A DNA stretch of 9,418 nt from Halobacteriales archaeon QS_5_70_15 (lineage in GTDB: Archaea > Halobacteriota > Halobacteria > Halobacteriales > Haloarculaceae). The notes beneath the pieces are model-generated. The model made no database searches and was not told where the DNA came from. It saw nothing but the letters and a program-made list of their open reading frames with translations. A program made the position numbers and the translations under genes. Below are positions 1 through 6,660 of this stretch, piece after piece. Location: contig PXRQ01000015.1 of the NCBI GenBank assembly GCA_003022005.1, positions 1-9,418 of the forward strand, given 5' to 3'. The stretch's first letter is position 1. Each line of letters begins with the position of its first letter.

Positions 1-1170
1 GAACGCCTGACCCTCTCGGTCGAGGCCGACGACCCCGACGGACGGGTCCGCACGACCGAGTGGTCGCCGGGCCGCCGGGTCCGGGTCCCGACCGACGGGT
101 CCAGCCGGACCGTCCGGGTGACGGTCACCGACGACGACGGCGCGTCGGTCACCGACGCGGTCACCGTCTCGGGGCGGACGACGAACCGAACGCTGGTCGA
201 CAACGACACGACCGACGTGACCTGCTACTTCACCAGCGAGCGACAGCGGGACGGGCGTCACCCCCACTCCGACCGGTGTGTCTACGAGAACGGCGGCACA
301 GTATCGGAGACGGTCGGCCCGACCGAGATCGAGAGGCTCAGGCGTGAAGAGAAGATCGACCTCCACTGGCGACGGACGACCCGGGAGCAGCTCGACAGCC
401 TCGACGCGAACGACACGAGTACCGACTACGGGGTCGCCGCGGAGTCGCCCCAGGACGAGGCGGACACGTACGGCTACAGCGGCGACCTCGTCAAGCGGGC
501 GTTCGTGGACCAGTGGACCCGCGTGGAGAACGACGAGTCGTTCGAACTGGACGGCGAGACCGTCGAGGACGACCTCACCGGCGACGGCGAGGTGAACGCC
601 GCCGACTGGGACCAGCGGTACCGGACGACCGGCGATACGGCCAACGTGGATCACCACGCCGACGCGACGACGGCGTTCAAGCGGTCGACGCGCGACGGCG
701 GGGACCCCGCAAGGGACGAGGACGGGAACGTTCTCGGGACGGCCGAACGGGCGAGCGCCGAGACGATCGGCGGCCGGTTCGCGGGCACGTCCATCGATGC
801 CGAAACCGGGCGGGACAGGGTCGCGGACCTCGCTCACCGCACGAGGACCGGCGGTGGCGACGGTCACTCCTCCGACGCGGGGGACCGGGGACGGGCCCCG
901 GCCGACGGCTCGGGAGACGACGCCGCGAGTGGGAGTAGCTCGACCGACGCGAGCCGCGACGACCGCGGGGACGGCGCCGACGGCACGGACGGCGGCGATG
1001 CGGATCGAAGTCACGATACGGACGGCACCGACGACACGGATGGTACCGACACGAACGACGGGAGCACGGGCGGTACCGGAAGTGAGCAGGCGGGGTCGGG
1101 ATCGGCGTCCGGCTCCGGAGGTCCGTCCCGACACAGCCCGCACGGCGGACGGATCGTAGCCGGCCCATGA
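1..1170 (+). CDS. Secreted PKD-domain protein with dockerin-like calcium loop (5' partial)
   Basis: The frame is open from base 1, so the start lies outside the window; 389 residues are visible. The first ~60 residues look like the end of a PKD/Ig-like beta-sandwich domain (pattern VRVTVTDDDGASVTDAVTV), typical of extracellular haloarchaeal proteins. A region with two cysteines and many charged residues follows. Bases 571-606 encode DLTGDGEVNAAD, which fits an EF-hand/dockerin calcium loop with acidic or hydroxyl residues at positions 1, 3, 5 and 12. From about residue 280 the chain is a Ser/Thr/Asp/Gly-rich linker with TDG-type repeats, as in glycosylated surface proteins. It ends without a transmembrane helix or PGF-CTERM signal, so C-terminal anchoring is not evident. 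The stop overlaps the next ATG (ATGA), indicating an operon with the following lipoprotein. The role is unknown; adhesion or a cell-surface structure is a guess. Confidence 0.75.
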   Translation, partial: ERLTLSVEADDPDGRVRTTEWSPGRRVRVPTDGSSRTVRVTVTDDDGASVTDAVTVSGRTTNRTLVDNDTTDVTCYFTSERQRDGRHPHSDRCVYENGGTVSETVGPTEIERLRREEKIDLHWRRTTREQLDSLDANDTSTDYGVAAESPQDEADTYGYSGDLVKRAFVDQWTRVENDESFELDGETVEDDLTGDGEVNAADWDQRYRTTGDTANVDHHADATTAFKRSTRDGGDPARDEDGNVLGTAERASAETIGGRFAGTSIDAETGRDRVADLAHRTRTGGGDGHSSDAGDRGRAPADGSGDDAASGSSSTDASRDDRGDGADGTDGGDADRSHDTDGTDDTDGTDTNDGSTGGTGSEQAGSGSASGSGGPSRHSPHGGRIVAGP

Positions 1171-2285
1171 GACGCAGACAGTTCGTCGTCGGGACGGTCG
1201 CCGCGGCGTTCGGCGGATGCAGCGCCCGCCGGGGGAACGGGACCGACTCGACGGTGCCACCCGACGGTCGGACACCGGAGGGGGAGGGAGAGGGTGGGAC
1301 CGGAACTCCGACCCCGCCCCCGACTTCGACGCCGGCCGGCCCGGACACCGAGACAGGGACCCGGAGTCCGGCCGACGCCGGGGAGGCCGTCGCGTCCGCG
1401 CGCGACCACCTCGCCGCCGCCTTCGACGAACTCCGGGCGATGCGGCCCGTCGGACCCGAGCGCATTCGCGTCTCGGAGTCCCGGTTCCGCGGGTCGGACC
1501 ACGGAGTCGTCCGCGAGCGGGTCGCCGCGGCGGAGGCGGCGCTCGACGATGCCGCCGGGACCGCGGCGGGCGGGGCCGTACCCGAGGCGCTCCCGGCGCT
1601 CCGGGCGGCGGTCGACCTCGCCCGCGCCGGGCGCGAGTTCTACGACGCCGTTCGCGTCGGGATCCGCGCCGAGTGGGCGTTCGAGCGCTACTGTTACGGC
1701 GCCCGGTGGGCCGAGGCGCGCGACCGGGCGCGGCGCGCCGGTCGGGCCGTGGAGGCCTGGGGGCGCCACGGCCGGGCAGTGGTCGAGGCCGTCGAGGCGG
1801 TCGATTCGGCCCCTCCGGCGTCCGTCCCGCGACTCTCGCTCCAGGGGTGGTACCGCGACGGCGCCGTCCTCGGTGGCGTCTCCGGCCCGTGGGTCGACGT
1901 GCTGGAGGGGTTCGGCTCGTTCGCCGAGGCGGTCCGGCTCGACGAGGCCGGCCTCGCGGCGATGGACGAGGACGAGCACCGGCTGGCCGGGGAGCGGTTC
2001 TCCGCGGCGACGACCTCGGTCGGGGAGGCCCGCCGCCGGCTGGCCGAAGCGAAGGCCGACGGCGCACAGGGGTTCCAGGCCTACGCGGTTCCCGTCCGAC
2101 GGCGCTGTGAGCCCCTCCGGAAGGCATACGCCACCCAGCACGAGGCCGCGCGGGCGGCCGCGGCCGGCGAGACCGACCGCGCCGAGACCCTGGAGTCGGA
2201 GGCGATGGACCGCATCGTGACGGCCGAGCTCGACCACCCACTGCCGGAGCCCGAGGGGGGCGCACCGGGGACCGGGTCGGGGTAG
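1167..2285 (+). CDS. Tat-exported lipoprotein, function unknown
   Basis: A 372-residue protein. The N-terminus MRRRQFVVGTVAAAFGGC combines a twin-arginine motif (RRxFVxG), a short hydrophobic stretch and a lipobox-like FGGC ending at Cys18. This is the usual haloarchaeal arrangement for lipoproteins folded in the cytoplasm, exported by Tat and lipid-anchored outside. Residues ~19-75 form a Gly/Pro/Thr/Glu linker. The rest is Ala/Arg/Glu-rich and probably alpha-helical, with no catalytic motif I recognise. The ATG overlaps the upstream stop by four bases, so translation is probably coupled, and the product may act with the upstream PKD-domain protein at the cell surface. The long open frames on the opposite strand and in other frames here are GC-skew shadows; codon third positions in this frame are strongly G/C, and the signal peptide supports this reading. 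Confidence 0.8.
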   Translation: MRRRQFVVGTVAAAFGGCSARRGNGTDSTVPPDGRTPEGEGEGGTGTPTPPPTSTPAGPDTETGTRSPADAGEAVASARDHLAAAFDELRAMRPVGPERIRVSESRFRGSDHGVVRERVAAAEAALDDAAGTAAGGAVPEALPALRAAVDLARAGREFYDAVRVGIRAEWAFERYCYGARWAEARDRARRAGRAVEAWGRHGRAVVEAVEAVDSAPPASVPRLSLQGWYRDGAVLGGVSGPWVDVLEGFGSFAEAVRLDEAGLAAMDEDEHRLAGERFSAATTSVGEARRRLAEAKADGAQGFQAYAVPVRRRCEPLRKAYATQHEAARAAAAGETDRAETLESEAMDRIVTAELDHPLPEPEGGAPGTGSG

Positions 2286-2381
2286 CAGGAAGCGACGGGG
2301 GGAGCGGTCGAAGCCGGAGTCAGGGCGGGTGTAGCGGCGGGACCGTGGACGGCCGCGGGAACCGAGGAGAGCGGCGCGAGA

Positions 2382-2410
2382 GGGAAGGGAGGGGGAGGGG
2401 AGGGGAGGGG
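2382..2410 (+). other. G-tract array (potential G-quadruplex) between convergent genes
   Basis: Six G-runs (3, 3, 5, 4, 4 and 4 G) are separated by only one or two A residues, the last four approximating a GGGGA repeat. Four runs with short loops are enough for an intramolecular quadruplex. The tract lies between the lipoprotein stop and the moaA stop, so it would be G-rich in the lipoprotein mRNA 3' end and C-rich in moaA read-through RNA. A role in transcription ending is an inference. Confidence 0.6.
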
Positions 2411-2415
2411 AGCCG

Positions 2416-3393
2416 TCAGTCGTCGGCGGGGACGGGCGAGGAGAGGTACTCCTCGTTGACGACCCACTCGCCGTCCTCGTCCTGCACCATGTACTCGCCG
2501 TAGTAGGGCACCCGGTCGGCGACGGTCTCGCGGAACGCCTCCCGGATCTCCGGCTCGGTCATCTCGCCCATCGGCTTGAGGTCGTCGTTCCGGTTGAGAC
2601 ACCCCTTCAGGTAGCCCTCGTGGGTCACGCGGACGCGGTGGCAGTTGGCGCAGAACTCCGGGTTCTCGACGGGATCGACGATCTCGACCATCCCCCCATC
2701 CACGTAGTACCGGGTCCGGTGGTGCATCTCGCGGTTCTCGACCCGGTCGGCCCGCTCCTCGAGCCAGCCGTGGACCCGCTCGATGTCGACGGCCCACTCC
2801 GGCCGGCCGGCGAGCTCGGGCATGTACTCGATGAGCTGGAGCTGGAGCCCCTCGTTCTCGGCGACGTGCTCGACCATCTCGGGGACGTAGCCAGCGGTGG
2901 CCTCGAAGACGACCATGTTGAGCTTCACGGGGTCGAGCCCGGCGTCGACGGCCGCGAGCACCCCCTCGATGACGTCGTCGTAGGCGCCGGACTTGGTCAC
3001 CTCGCGGAACGCCTCCGGGTCGAGCGCGTCCTGTGAGACGTTCACGCGCTCGAGCCCGGCGTCGACCAGCGCCTCCGCGCGACCGGGGAGGAACGTGCCG
3101 TTGGTGGTGAGGGACGTCTCGATGGAGTCCGGCGTCCGCCGGACGATCTCCTCCAGGTCGTCCCGGAGCATCGGCTCCCCGCCGGTGAACTTCGCCTTCC
3201 GGACGTCGAACCCCTCGCAGACCTCCAGGAACCGGACGACGTCGTCGGTCGACATCTCGTTGTCCCGGGGATCCATCGGCCCCCGCGTGTCCCCGAGCCC
3301 CTCGTTGTGACAGTAGACGCAGTCGAAGTTACACCGGTCTGTCAGGGAGATACGGACCCCGGTGACCTCTCGACCGAACTCGTCCTCCAGCAT
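2416..3393 (-). CDS. moaA: GTP 3',8-cyclase MoaA (molybdenum cofactor synthesis)
   Basis: A 325-residue radical-SAM enzyme, the usual MoaA length. It rearranges GTP to 3',8-cyclo-GTP, the first step of molybdopterin synthesis; MoaC acts next. The N-terminal cluster motif CxxxCxxC is at Cys21, Cys25 and Cys28 (within [11 protein letters not shown]), followed by FTGGEP at ~69-74, the SAM-binding GGE motif. The second [4Fe-4S] site typical of MoaA is C-x2-C-x13-C at Cys248, Cys251 and Cys265, with the RxRxT residues that contact GTP between them (CHRVRVT). The C-terminus ends in an acidic tail rather than the Gly-Gly known from bacterial and human enzymes. ATG start; a TATA-like box lies about 28 bases upstream on this strand, so the mRNA is probably leaderless. 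Divergent from the winged-helix regulator gene. Confidence 0.95.
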   Translation of the reverse strand: MLEDEFGREVTGVRISLTDRCNFDCVYCHNEGLGDTRGPMDPRDNEMSTDDVVRFLEVCEGFDVRKAKFTGGEPMLRDDLEEIVRRTPDSIETSLTTNGTFLPGRAEALVDAGLERVNVSQDALDPEAFREVTKSGAYDDVIEGVLAAVDAGLDPVKLNMVVFEATAGYVPEMVEHVAENEGLQLQLIEYMPELAGRPEWAVDIERVHGWLEERADRVENREMHHRTRYYVDGGMVEIVDPVENPEFCANCHRVRVTHEGYLKGCLNRNDDLKPMGEMTEPEIREAFRETVADRVPYYGEYMVQDEDGEWVVNEEYLSSPVPADD

Positions 3394-3418
3394 TGTCCGG
3401 AGGGAGCCGCCGAGACCA

Positions 3419-3424
3419 CTTAAT
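3419..3424 (-). promoter_or_regulatory. TATA-like box of moaA
   Basis: On the minus strand this reads ATTAAG, centred about 28 bases before the moaA ATG. That is the spacing expected when transcription begins at or next to the start codon, as is usual in haloarchaea. Confidence 0.5.
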
Positions 3425-3448
3425 CTCGTGGGGCTCGGCGCCCCGGAT

Positions 3449-3480
3449 GTAACCGTATGCGGTTACGGTCGGTTCCGACC
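3449..3480. promoter_or_regulatory. Two abutting dyads in the moaA/regulator divergent promoter
   Basis: GTAACCGTATGCGGTTAC (3449-3466) has perfect 7-bp arms around TATG. It is followed without a gap by GGTCGGTTCCGACC (3467-3480), with perfect 6-bp arms around TT. A weaker GGGGC/GCCCC dyad lies just before them (3430-3444). They sit between the two divergent TATA boxes, upstream of both genes, where an operator would be expected. The binding protein is not identifiable from sequence; the neighbouring winged-helix regulator is the obvious candidate. Confidence 0.5.
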
Positions 3481-3508
3481 GAAAGCGTCGGATCTCACGG
3501 GCGAGGGC

Positions 3509-3517
3509 CTTATGATT
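3509..3517 (+). promoter_or_regulatory. TATA-like box of the winged-helix gene
   Basis: CTTATGATT is centred about 26 bases before the GTG at 3539, the leaderless spacing. It contains an in-frame ATG (3512) that would probably be chosen as the start by naive prediction, but that ATG has no TATA box of its own at the right distance. Confidence 0.45.
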
Positions 3518-3538
3518 CCCCGTCGCCTACGGGGCCCC

Positions 3539-4636
3539 GTGAACGAATTCGGTGGCGGTCGCGTGCCCGCGGGGGCCGCCAGCGACGCGCTCAAACCGCT
3601 CGGGAACGAGACGCGGATCGCCGTGCTCCGGGCGATGTTCGATCGGGCGGACGGCCATCTCCGGCCGGCCACGCGGACGTTTTCGGAGCTGTACGAGGCC
3701 TCCGGCGAGTCGACGACCGCCGGGTTCGCCTACCACCTCCGACAGCTGGTTGGGCCGTACCTCCGCAAGGGGGAGGACGAGACGTACGAGCTCACCTACG
3801 CGGGGCTGCAGGTCGGCCGCGGGATCGCCGCGGGGACCTACACCGAGAGCGTGGACCGGGAGCCGGTGGAACTGGGGGAGGACTGCCCCCTCTGTGGCGA
3901 CCCCGGGCTCGCGCTCCGCGCGACGGACAACGTCGCCACGGTGGGCTGTGAGGCCTGCGACAGGGAGCTGCTCGCGCTCCCGTTCCCCCCCGGCGGGTTC
4001 CGGAGCCACGATGCCGACTCGCTCCCGGCGGCGTTCGACCGCCACCACCGCCACCGGATCGCGCTGATGGCCGACGGCAACTGCCCGGAGTGCGGCGGGC
4101 GCGTCGACGGCCGCGTCGAGCTGGTCGAGGGGGCCACGGACGGAGACGGGACGAGCGGCGGCGGTACGGAGGAGGGTTCGAGCGGCGACGCCGGGGACGG
4201 AGCCGGGGTCGAACCGGTGCGTGCGCTCGCGAGCCTCGACTGTACCGCCTGCGGGTACGCGCTCTCCTGTCCCGCGACGCTCACGGCGCTCTCGGACCCC
4301 CGCGTGGTGTCGTTCTTCCACGACCACGGCGTCGACCTCCGGGGGCGTCCCATCTGGAACGTCGGCCCGGAGTGGCGCGAGCGCGTGGTCTCGACCGATC
4401 CGCCGGCCGTCCGCGTGTCGGCCACGCTCGACGACGAGACGCTCGCGCTCTACCTCGGCCGCGACCTCACGGTCGTCCAAGCGGACCGCGCGGGCGGGGA
4501 CGACGACGCGACCGGCGCGGCGGGAGCGGGGGCCACCGCCGAGGCGCCGGAGGCCGACCGGAGCGTCGAAACGGGGGCGGAGGAGGAGACGGCCACGGCC
4601 GACTCCGACGCCAGGCCCGGATCGGCGACGGCCTGA
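3539..4636 (+). CDS. Winged-helix (ArsR-like) regulator with two zinc ribbons
   Basis: I chose the GTG at 3539 (365 residues). It precedes the conserved domain by about 15 residues and has a TATA-like box at leaderless distance; the ATG at 3512 lies in that box, and the longer frame from 3362 runs into moaA. Residues ~14-100 form an ArsR-type winged helix-turn-helix (ALKPLGNETRIAVLRAMF, then STTAGFAYHLRQL as the likely recognition region and a wing around YELTYAG). Two zinc-ribbon Cys sets follow: Cys116/119 with 137/140, and Cys182/185 with 235/238. A Gly/Ser/Asp/Glu-rich insert of ~30 residues lies inside the second ribbon, and the last ~45 residues are low-complexity and acidic. It resembles haloarchaeal ArsR-family/DUF7351-type proteins. 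A DNA-binding role is likely; the target and signal are unknown. It is divergent from moaA, with dyads between them. Confidence 0.8.
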   Translation: MNEFGGGRVPAGAASDALKPLGNETRIAVLRAMFDRADGHLRPATRTFSELYEASGESTTAGFAYHLRQLVGPYLRKGEDETYELTYAGLQVGRGIAAGTYTESVDREPVELGEDCPLCGDPGLALRATDNVATVGCEACDRELLALPFPPGGFRSHDADSLPAAFDRHHRHRIALMADGNCPECGGRVDGRVELVEGATDGDGTSGGGTEEGSSGDAGDGAGVEPVRALASLDCTACGYALSCPATLTALSDPRVVSFFHDHGVDLRGRPIWNVGPEWRERVVSTDPPAVRVSATLDDETLALYLGRDLTVVQADRAGGDDDATGAAGAGATAEAPEADRSVETGAEEETATADSDARPGSATA

Positions 4637-4717
4637 CCCGACCCGCGGGGACGACCGTCGACACCTCGCGGCAAATCGACACGCCGAGTCGGGGCTCCCC
4701 GGCCGGCCCCACCGGAT

Positions 4718-4726
4718 AGGTTTATG
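4718..4726 (+). promoter_or_regulatory. TATA-like box of the NTF2-like gene
   Basis: AGGTTTATG, with TTTATG (4721-4726) centred about 26.5 bases before the ATG at 4750, is an AT-rich island in a GC-rich 113-bp gap. This suggests the gene has its own promoter and a leaderless mRNA. Confidence 0.55.
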
Positions 4727-4749
4727 CCCGCCCGTCGAGTCCCCGGCCC

Positions 4750-5103
4750 ATGGACACCGACCGCCGGGACGAACTCATCGATGCCTACTTCGCCGCCCTC
4801 GACGAGCACGACTACTCGCTCGTCGAACCCTACCTCGCGCCGGACGTGACCTACAAGTCCGTGGGTCCGGACGCGCTCCACGGCCCGGACGGGGTGAAGC
4901 GGTACTTCGAGGAGCTCCGCCCGTTCGCGGGCACGGTCCACGAGGTCGAGAACCGGATGCACTCGGAGAACGGCTCCGCCGCGGAGGGTCGGGTCACCGG
5001 CGAACACGACGGGGAGTCCCTCGACACCGGGTTCTGCGACGTCTTCGAGTTCGACGAGGAGGAGGCACACCTCACCCGTATCGTCGTCTACACGAACGCG
5101 TAG
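4750..5103 (+). CDS. Small NTF2-like / SnoaL-like protein
   Basis: A 117-residue protein with the typical single-domain NTF2-like pattern: N-terminal helices (RRDELIDAYFAALDEHDYSLVEPYLAPDVTYKSVGP), a helix near GPDGVKRYFEELRPF, then strands ending in VFEFDEEEAHLTRIVVYTNA. Its length suits the fold. The family includes ketosteroid isomerase-like and SnoaL-like enzymes and many proteins of unknown role that bind small hydrophobic ligands; no specific catalytic set is clear here, so the reaction cannot be named. Strongly acidic, as expected for a haloarchaeal cytoplasmic protein. It has its own TATA-like box and is convergent with psmA. Confidence 0.8.
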   Translation: MDTDRRDELIDAYFAALDEHDYSLVEPYLAPDVTYKSVGPDALHGPDGVKRYFEELRPFAGTVHEVENRMHSENGSAAEGRVTGEHDGESLDTGFCDVFEFDEEEAHLTRIVVYTNA

Positions 5104-5141
5104 CAAGAAGCCACATCTCGACGCGACCGTGCAGCGCGTGG

Positions 5142-5162
5142 GCTCGGCCGGGGCGGCCGAGC
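5142..5162. terminator. Hairpin in the convergent gap between the NTF2-like gene and psmA
   Basis: GCTCGGCC (5142-5149), a five-base loop GGGGC and GGCCGAGC (5155-5162) form a perfect 8-bp GC-rich stem 39 bases after the NTF2-like stop and 14 bases past the psmA stop. No T-run follows on either strand, and archaeal termination relies mainly on T-runs, so the terminator role is tentative. Confidence 0.35.
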
Positions 5163-5175
5163 GACGAGCGGCCGC

Positions 5176-5919
5176 TCAGCCCGCGGCGTCGAAGCCGAGT
5201 TCGCCGATCCGCTCGCGGAGCGTCGCGGCGCCCATCCGCTCGTAGCGACCTGTCTCGACCGGCACCGTGGCCGCACTCGTCCCCCCGGGATCGAGCGTGT
5301 CGCCGTTCTGCTCGGCCAGCGCCGAGAGCGCGAGGTCGACCCCCGCGTCGAGCGAGAGCTCCGGTTCGTACTCCGTCTCGAGGAACTCCCGGATCTCCCC
5401 GGAGTCCCCGCCGATGGCGACGGCCCGCCACTCGTAGGGGGTCCCGGAGGGGTCGGTCTCGAAGAGCCGCGGGGTGCCGCCGGGGCCGCCGTCGACCCCG
5501 CCCACCAGGAGCGCCGCGCCGTAGGGGCGAGCACCGCCGGTCTGCGTGTACTCCTGGACGTGCTCGGTGACGGCCTTGGTGAGCGTCTCGACGTCGACCG
5601 GCTGGTCGTAGCGGAGCCGCTCGACCTGTGCCTCGCGCCGGGCGACGTCGACCAGCCGCCGTCCGTCGGCGGCGTGGCCGGCGGTCCCGATGCCCACGTG
5701 TCCGTCGGCCTCGTGTATCTTCTCGACGCTCTCGGGGACCTGTAGCGGCGAGCGGGTGCGCCCGGCCGCGACGAGCGCCACCCCCTCGGGCGTGCGGATG
5801 CCGACGGTCAGCGAGCCGCGCTTGACGGCCTCGCGCGCGTACTCGACCTGATACAGTCGACCGTCCGGCGAGAAGATGGTGATCCCGCGGTCGTAGGCCT
5901 GCTGCTGGTTCCCCTGCAT
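5176..5919 (-). CDS. psmA: 20S proteasome alpha subunit (divergent paralogue)
   Basis: A 247-residue protein, the usual alpha length. It forms the outer heptameric rings of the 20S core, gating entry and docking the PAN/Cdc48-type ATPases. Diagnostic features are the gate motif QAYDRGITIFSPDGRL (Tyr9-Asp10-Arg11), the alpha signature YQVEYAREAVKRG, Lys67 in SVEKI (equivalent to the ATPase-docking lysine), EYTQTGGARPYG, and FETDPSGTPYEW. It departs from typical haloarchaeal alpha subunits in the first half: VAAGRTRSPLQ where an AVDKR-like segment is usual, and GTAGHAADGRRLVDV where SAGHVADARQLIDF is usual. It lacks the long acidic C-terminal tail. Its ATG shares one base with the psmB stop (TGATG), so the two are probably translationally coupled. 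Likely a second, paralogous alpha subunit (alpha2-like); this is inferred. Confidence 0.92.
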   Translation of the reverse strand: MQGNQQQAYDRGITIFSPDGRLYQVEYAREAVKRGSLTVGIRTPEGVALVAAGRTRSPLQVPESVEKIHEADGHVGIGTAGHAADGRRLVDVARREAQVERLRYDQPVDVETLTKAVTEHVQEYTQTGGARPYGAALLVGGVDGGPGGTPRLFETDPSGTPYEWRAVAIGGDSGEIREFLETEYEPELSLDAGVDLALSALAEQNGDTLDPGGTSAATVPVETGRYERMGAATLRERIGELGFDAAG

Positions 5920-6596
5920 CAGTTCGTCACCTCCCGATCCCCGGCGGCCGCAGAGGCGACCGCGTCGGCGGTATCGTGCTCCCGGAGGTCGACCCCGTCG
6001 GTCGTGATCCGCGCGAGGACGAGCCCGTTGCCGGAGGCGGTGTCGCGCTCGCTGGCCGCGGCAACGGCGTCGGCCGCCAATCGGGACGTCGCCTCGACGT
6101 CCGCGTCCGGGTCGTACCGGCCCTCGATGGCGCCGACGGCGACCTGCGTGCCGGAGCCGGTGGCACCGTACTCGTCCTCGAGGACGCCGCCGGCGTCGAG
6201 CTGGAACAGCCTCGGGCCGTCGGCGTCCGCGCCGCCCAAGAGCGGCGAGACCGGGAGCCCGCGGAGCGCGTTCCCGGCGGCGGTCGCGAGCGCGTCCATC
6301 CCCATCGGTTCGCCCCGCCGGGTCTCGTAGAGCCGGGCCTGCGCCCGGAGCTGCCGGGTGTAGGCCTGCGCGCCGCCGACCGAGCCCGCGATGGTTATCG
6401 CCGCCGTCGGGTGGACCTGCTCGACCTTCACCGTTCGCTTGTTCGAGACGAACCGACCGCCGAGGCTGGCCCGCCGGTCCGTTGCCAGGACCACGCCGTC
6501 GGACGCGACGATACCCACGGTGGTCGTGCCGGTGCTGTACGTCGGTACCTCGCCCGCCGAACCCTCCTCGGCCGGCAGGTCGTGCTGTCCGATCAT
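5919..6596 (-). CDS. psmB: 20S proteasome beta subunit (catalytic, short propeptide)
   Basis: A 225-residue N-terminal-nucleophile threonine protease subunit. The propeptide (residues 1-23) ends YSTG just before Thr24, which becomes Thr1 after self-cleavage (TTTVGIVASDGVVLATDRRAS). Other catalytic-network residues are present: Asp40 (mature 17), Lys57 (mature 34; a one-residue insertion in GGRF shifts the family Lys33), Ser148 in TGSG, and Asp185 with Ser188 in RDTASGNG. So it is predicted active. The propeptide is about half as long as that of the main Haloferax beta subunit as I recall it, and the segment NALRGLPVSPLLGG lacks about five residues. First gene of a psmB-psmA operon with its own AT-rich promoter. 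It is probably a paralogue to a main beta gene elsewhere, which this window cannot show. Confidence 0.93.
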   Translation of the reverse strand: MIGQHDLPAEEGSAGEVPTYSTGTTTVGIVASDGVVLATDRRASLGGRFVSNKRTVKVEQVHPTAAITIAGSVGGAQAYTRQLRAQARLYETRRGEPMGMDALATAAGNALRGLPVSPLLGGADADGPRLFQLDAGGVLEDEYGATGSGTQVAVGAIEGRYDPDADVEATSRLAADAVAAASERDTASGNGLVLARITTDGVDLREHDTADAVASAAAGDREVTN

Positions 6597-6620
6597 CGGC
6601 GCACCGTAGGGGTGTCGGAC

Positions 6621-6629
6621 AGAAATATG
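6621..6629 (-). promoter_or_regulatory. TATA-like box of psmB-psmA
   Basis: On the minus strand this reads CATATTTCT, centred 29 bases upstream of the psmB ATG, consistent with a leaderless or near-leaderless transcript. It lies immediately downstream of a 16-bp AT-rich palindrome. Confidence 0.5.
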
Positions 6630-6633
6630 TTAT

Positions 6634-6649
6634 CTAAAATATATTTTAG
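6634..6649. promoter_or_regulatory. Perfect 16-bp AT-rich palindrome behind the psmB promoter
   Basis: CTAAAATATATTTTAG is perfectly self-complementary over 16 bp and is among the most AT-rich stretches in the window. It starts 38 bases upstream of the psmB ATG, adjoining the TATA-like box on its BRE side, so a bound dimer would compete with or recruit TBP/TFB. It could also be an alternative core promoter read in either direction. Confidence 0.6.
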
Positions 6650-6660
6650 CCGGCGCACGG

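Noticed and set aside
1011..2237. 408-residue minus-strand frame over the lipoprotein gene
   Set aside because: The plus-strand frame has a Tat signal, lipobox and coupled start; the antisense frame has no motif and Gly/Arg-rich shadow composition.
2620..3036. 138-residue plus-strand frame within moaA
   Set aside because: It is antisense to the radical-SAM gene, whose cysteine motifs fix the true frame.
3362..3538. N-terminal extension of the winged-helix protein into moaA
   Set aside because: It would overlap the divergent moaA gene and its promoter, and the added residues show no conserved character.
4221..5570. 449-residue plus-strand frame spanning the regulator tail, the NTF2-like gene and antisense psmA
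   Set aside because: It crosses three supported genes in a different frame and consists of Arg/Ser/Pro-rich sequence.
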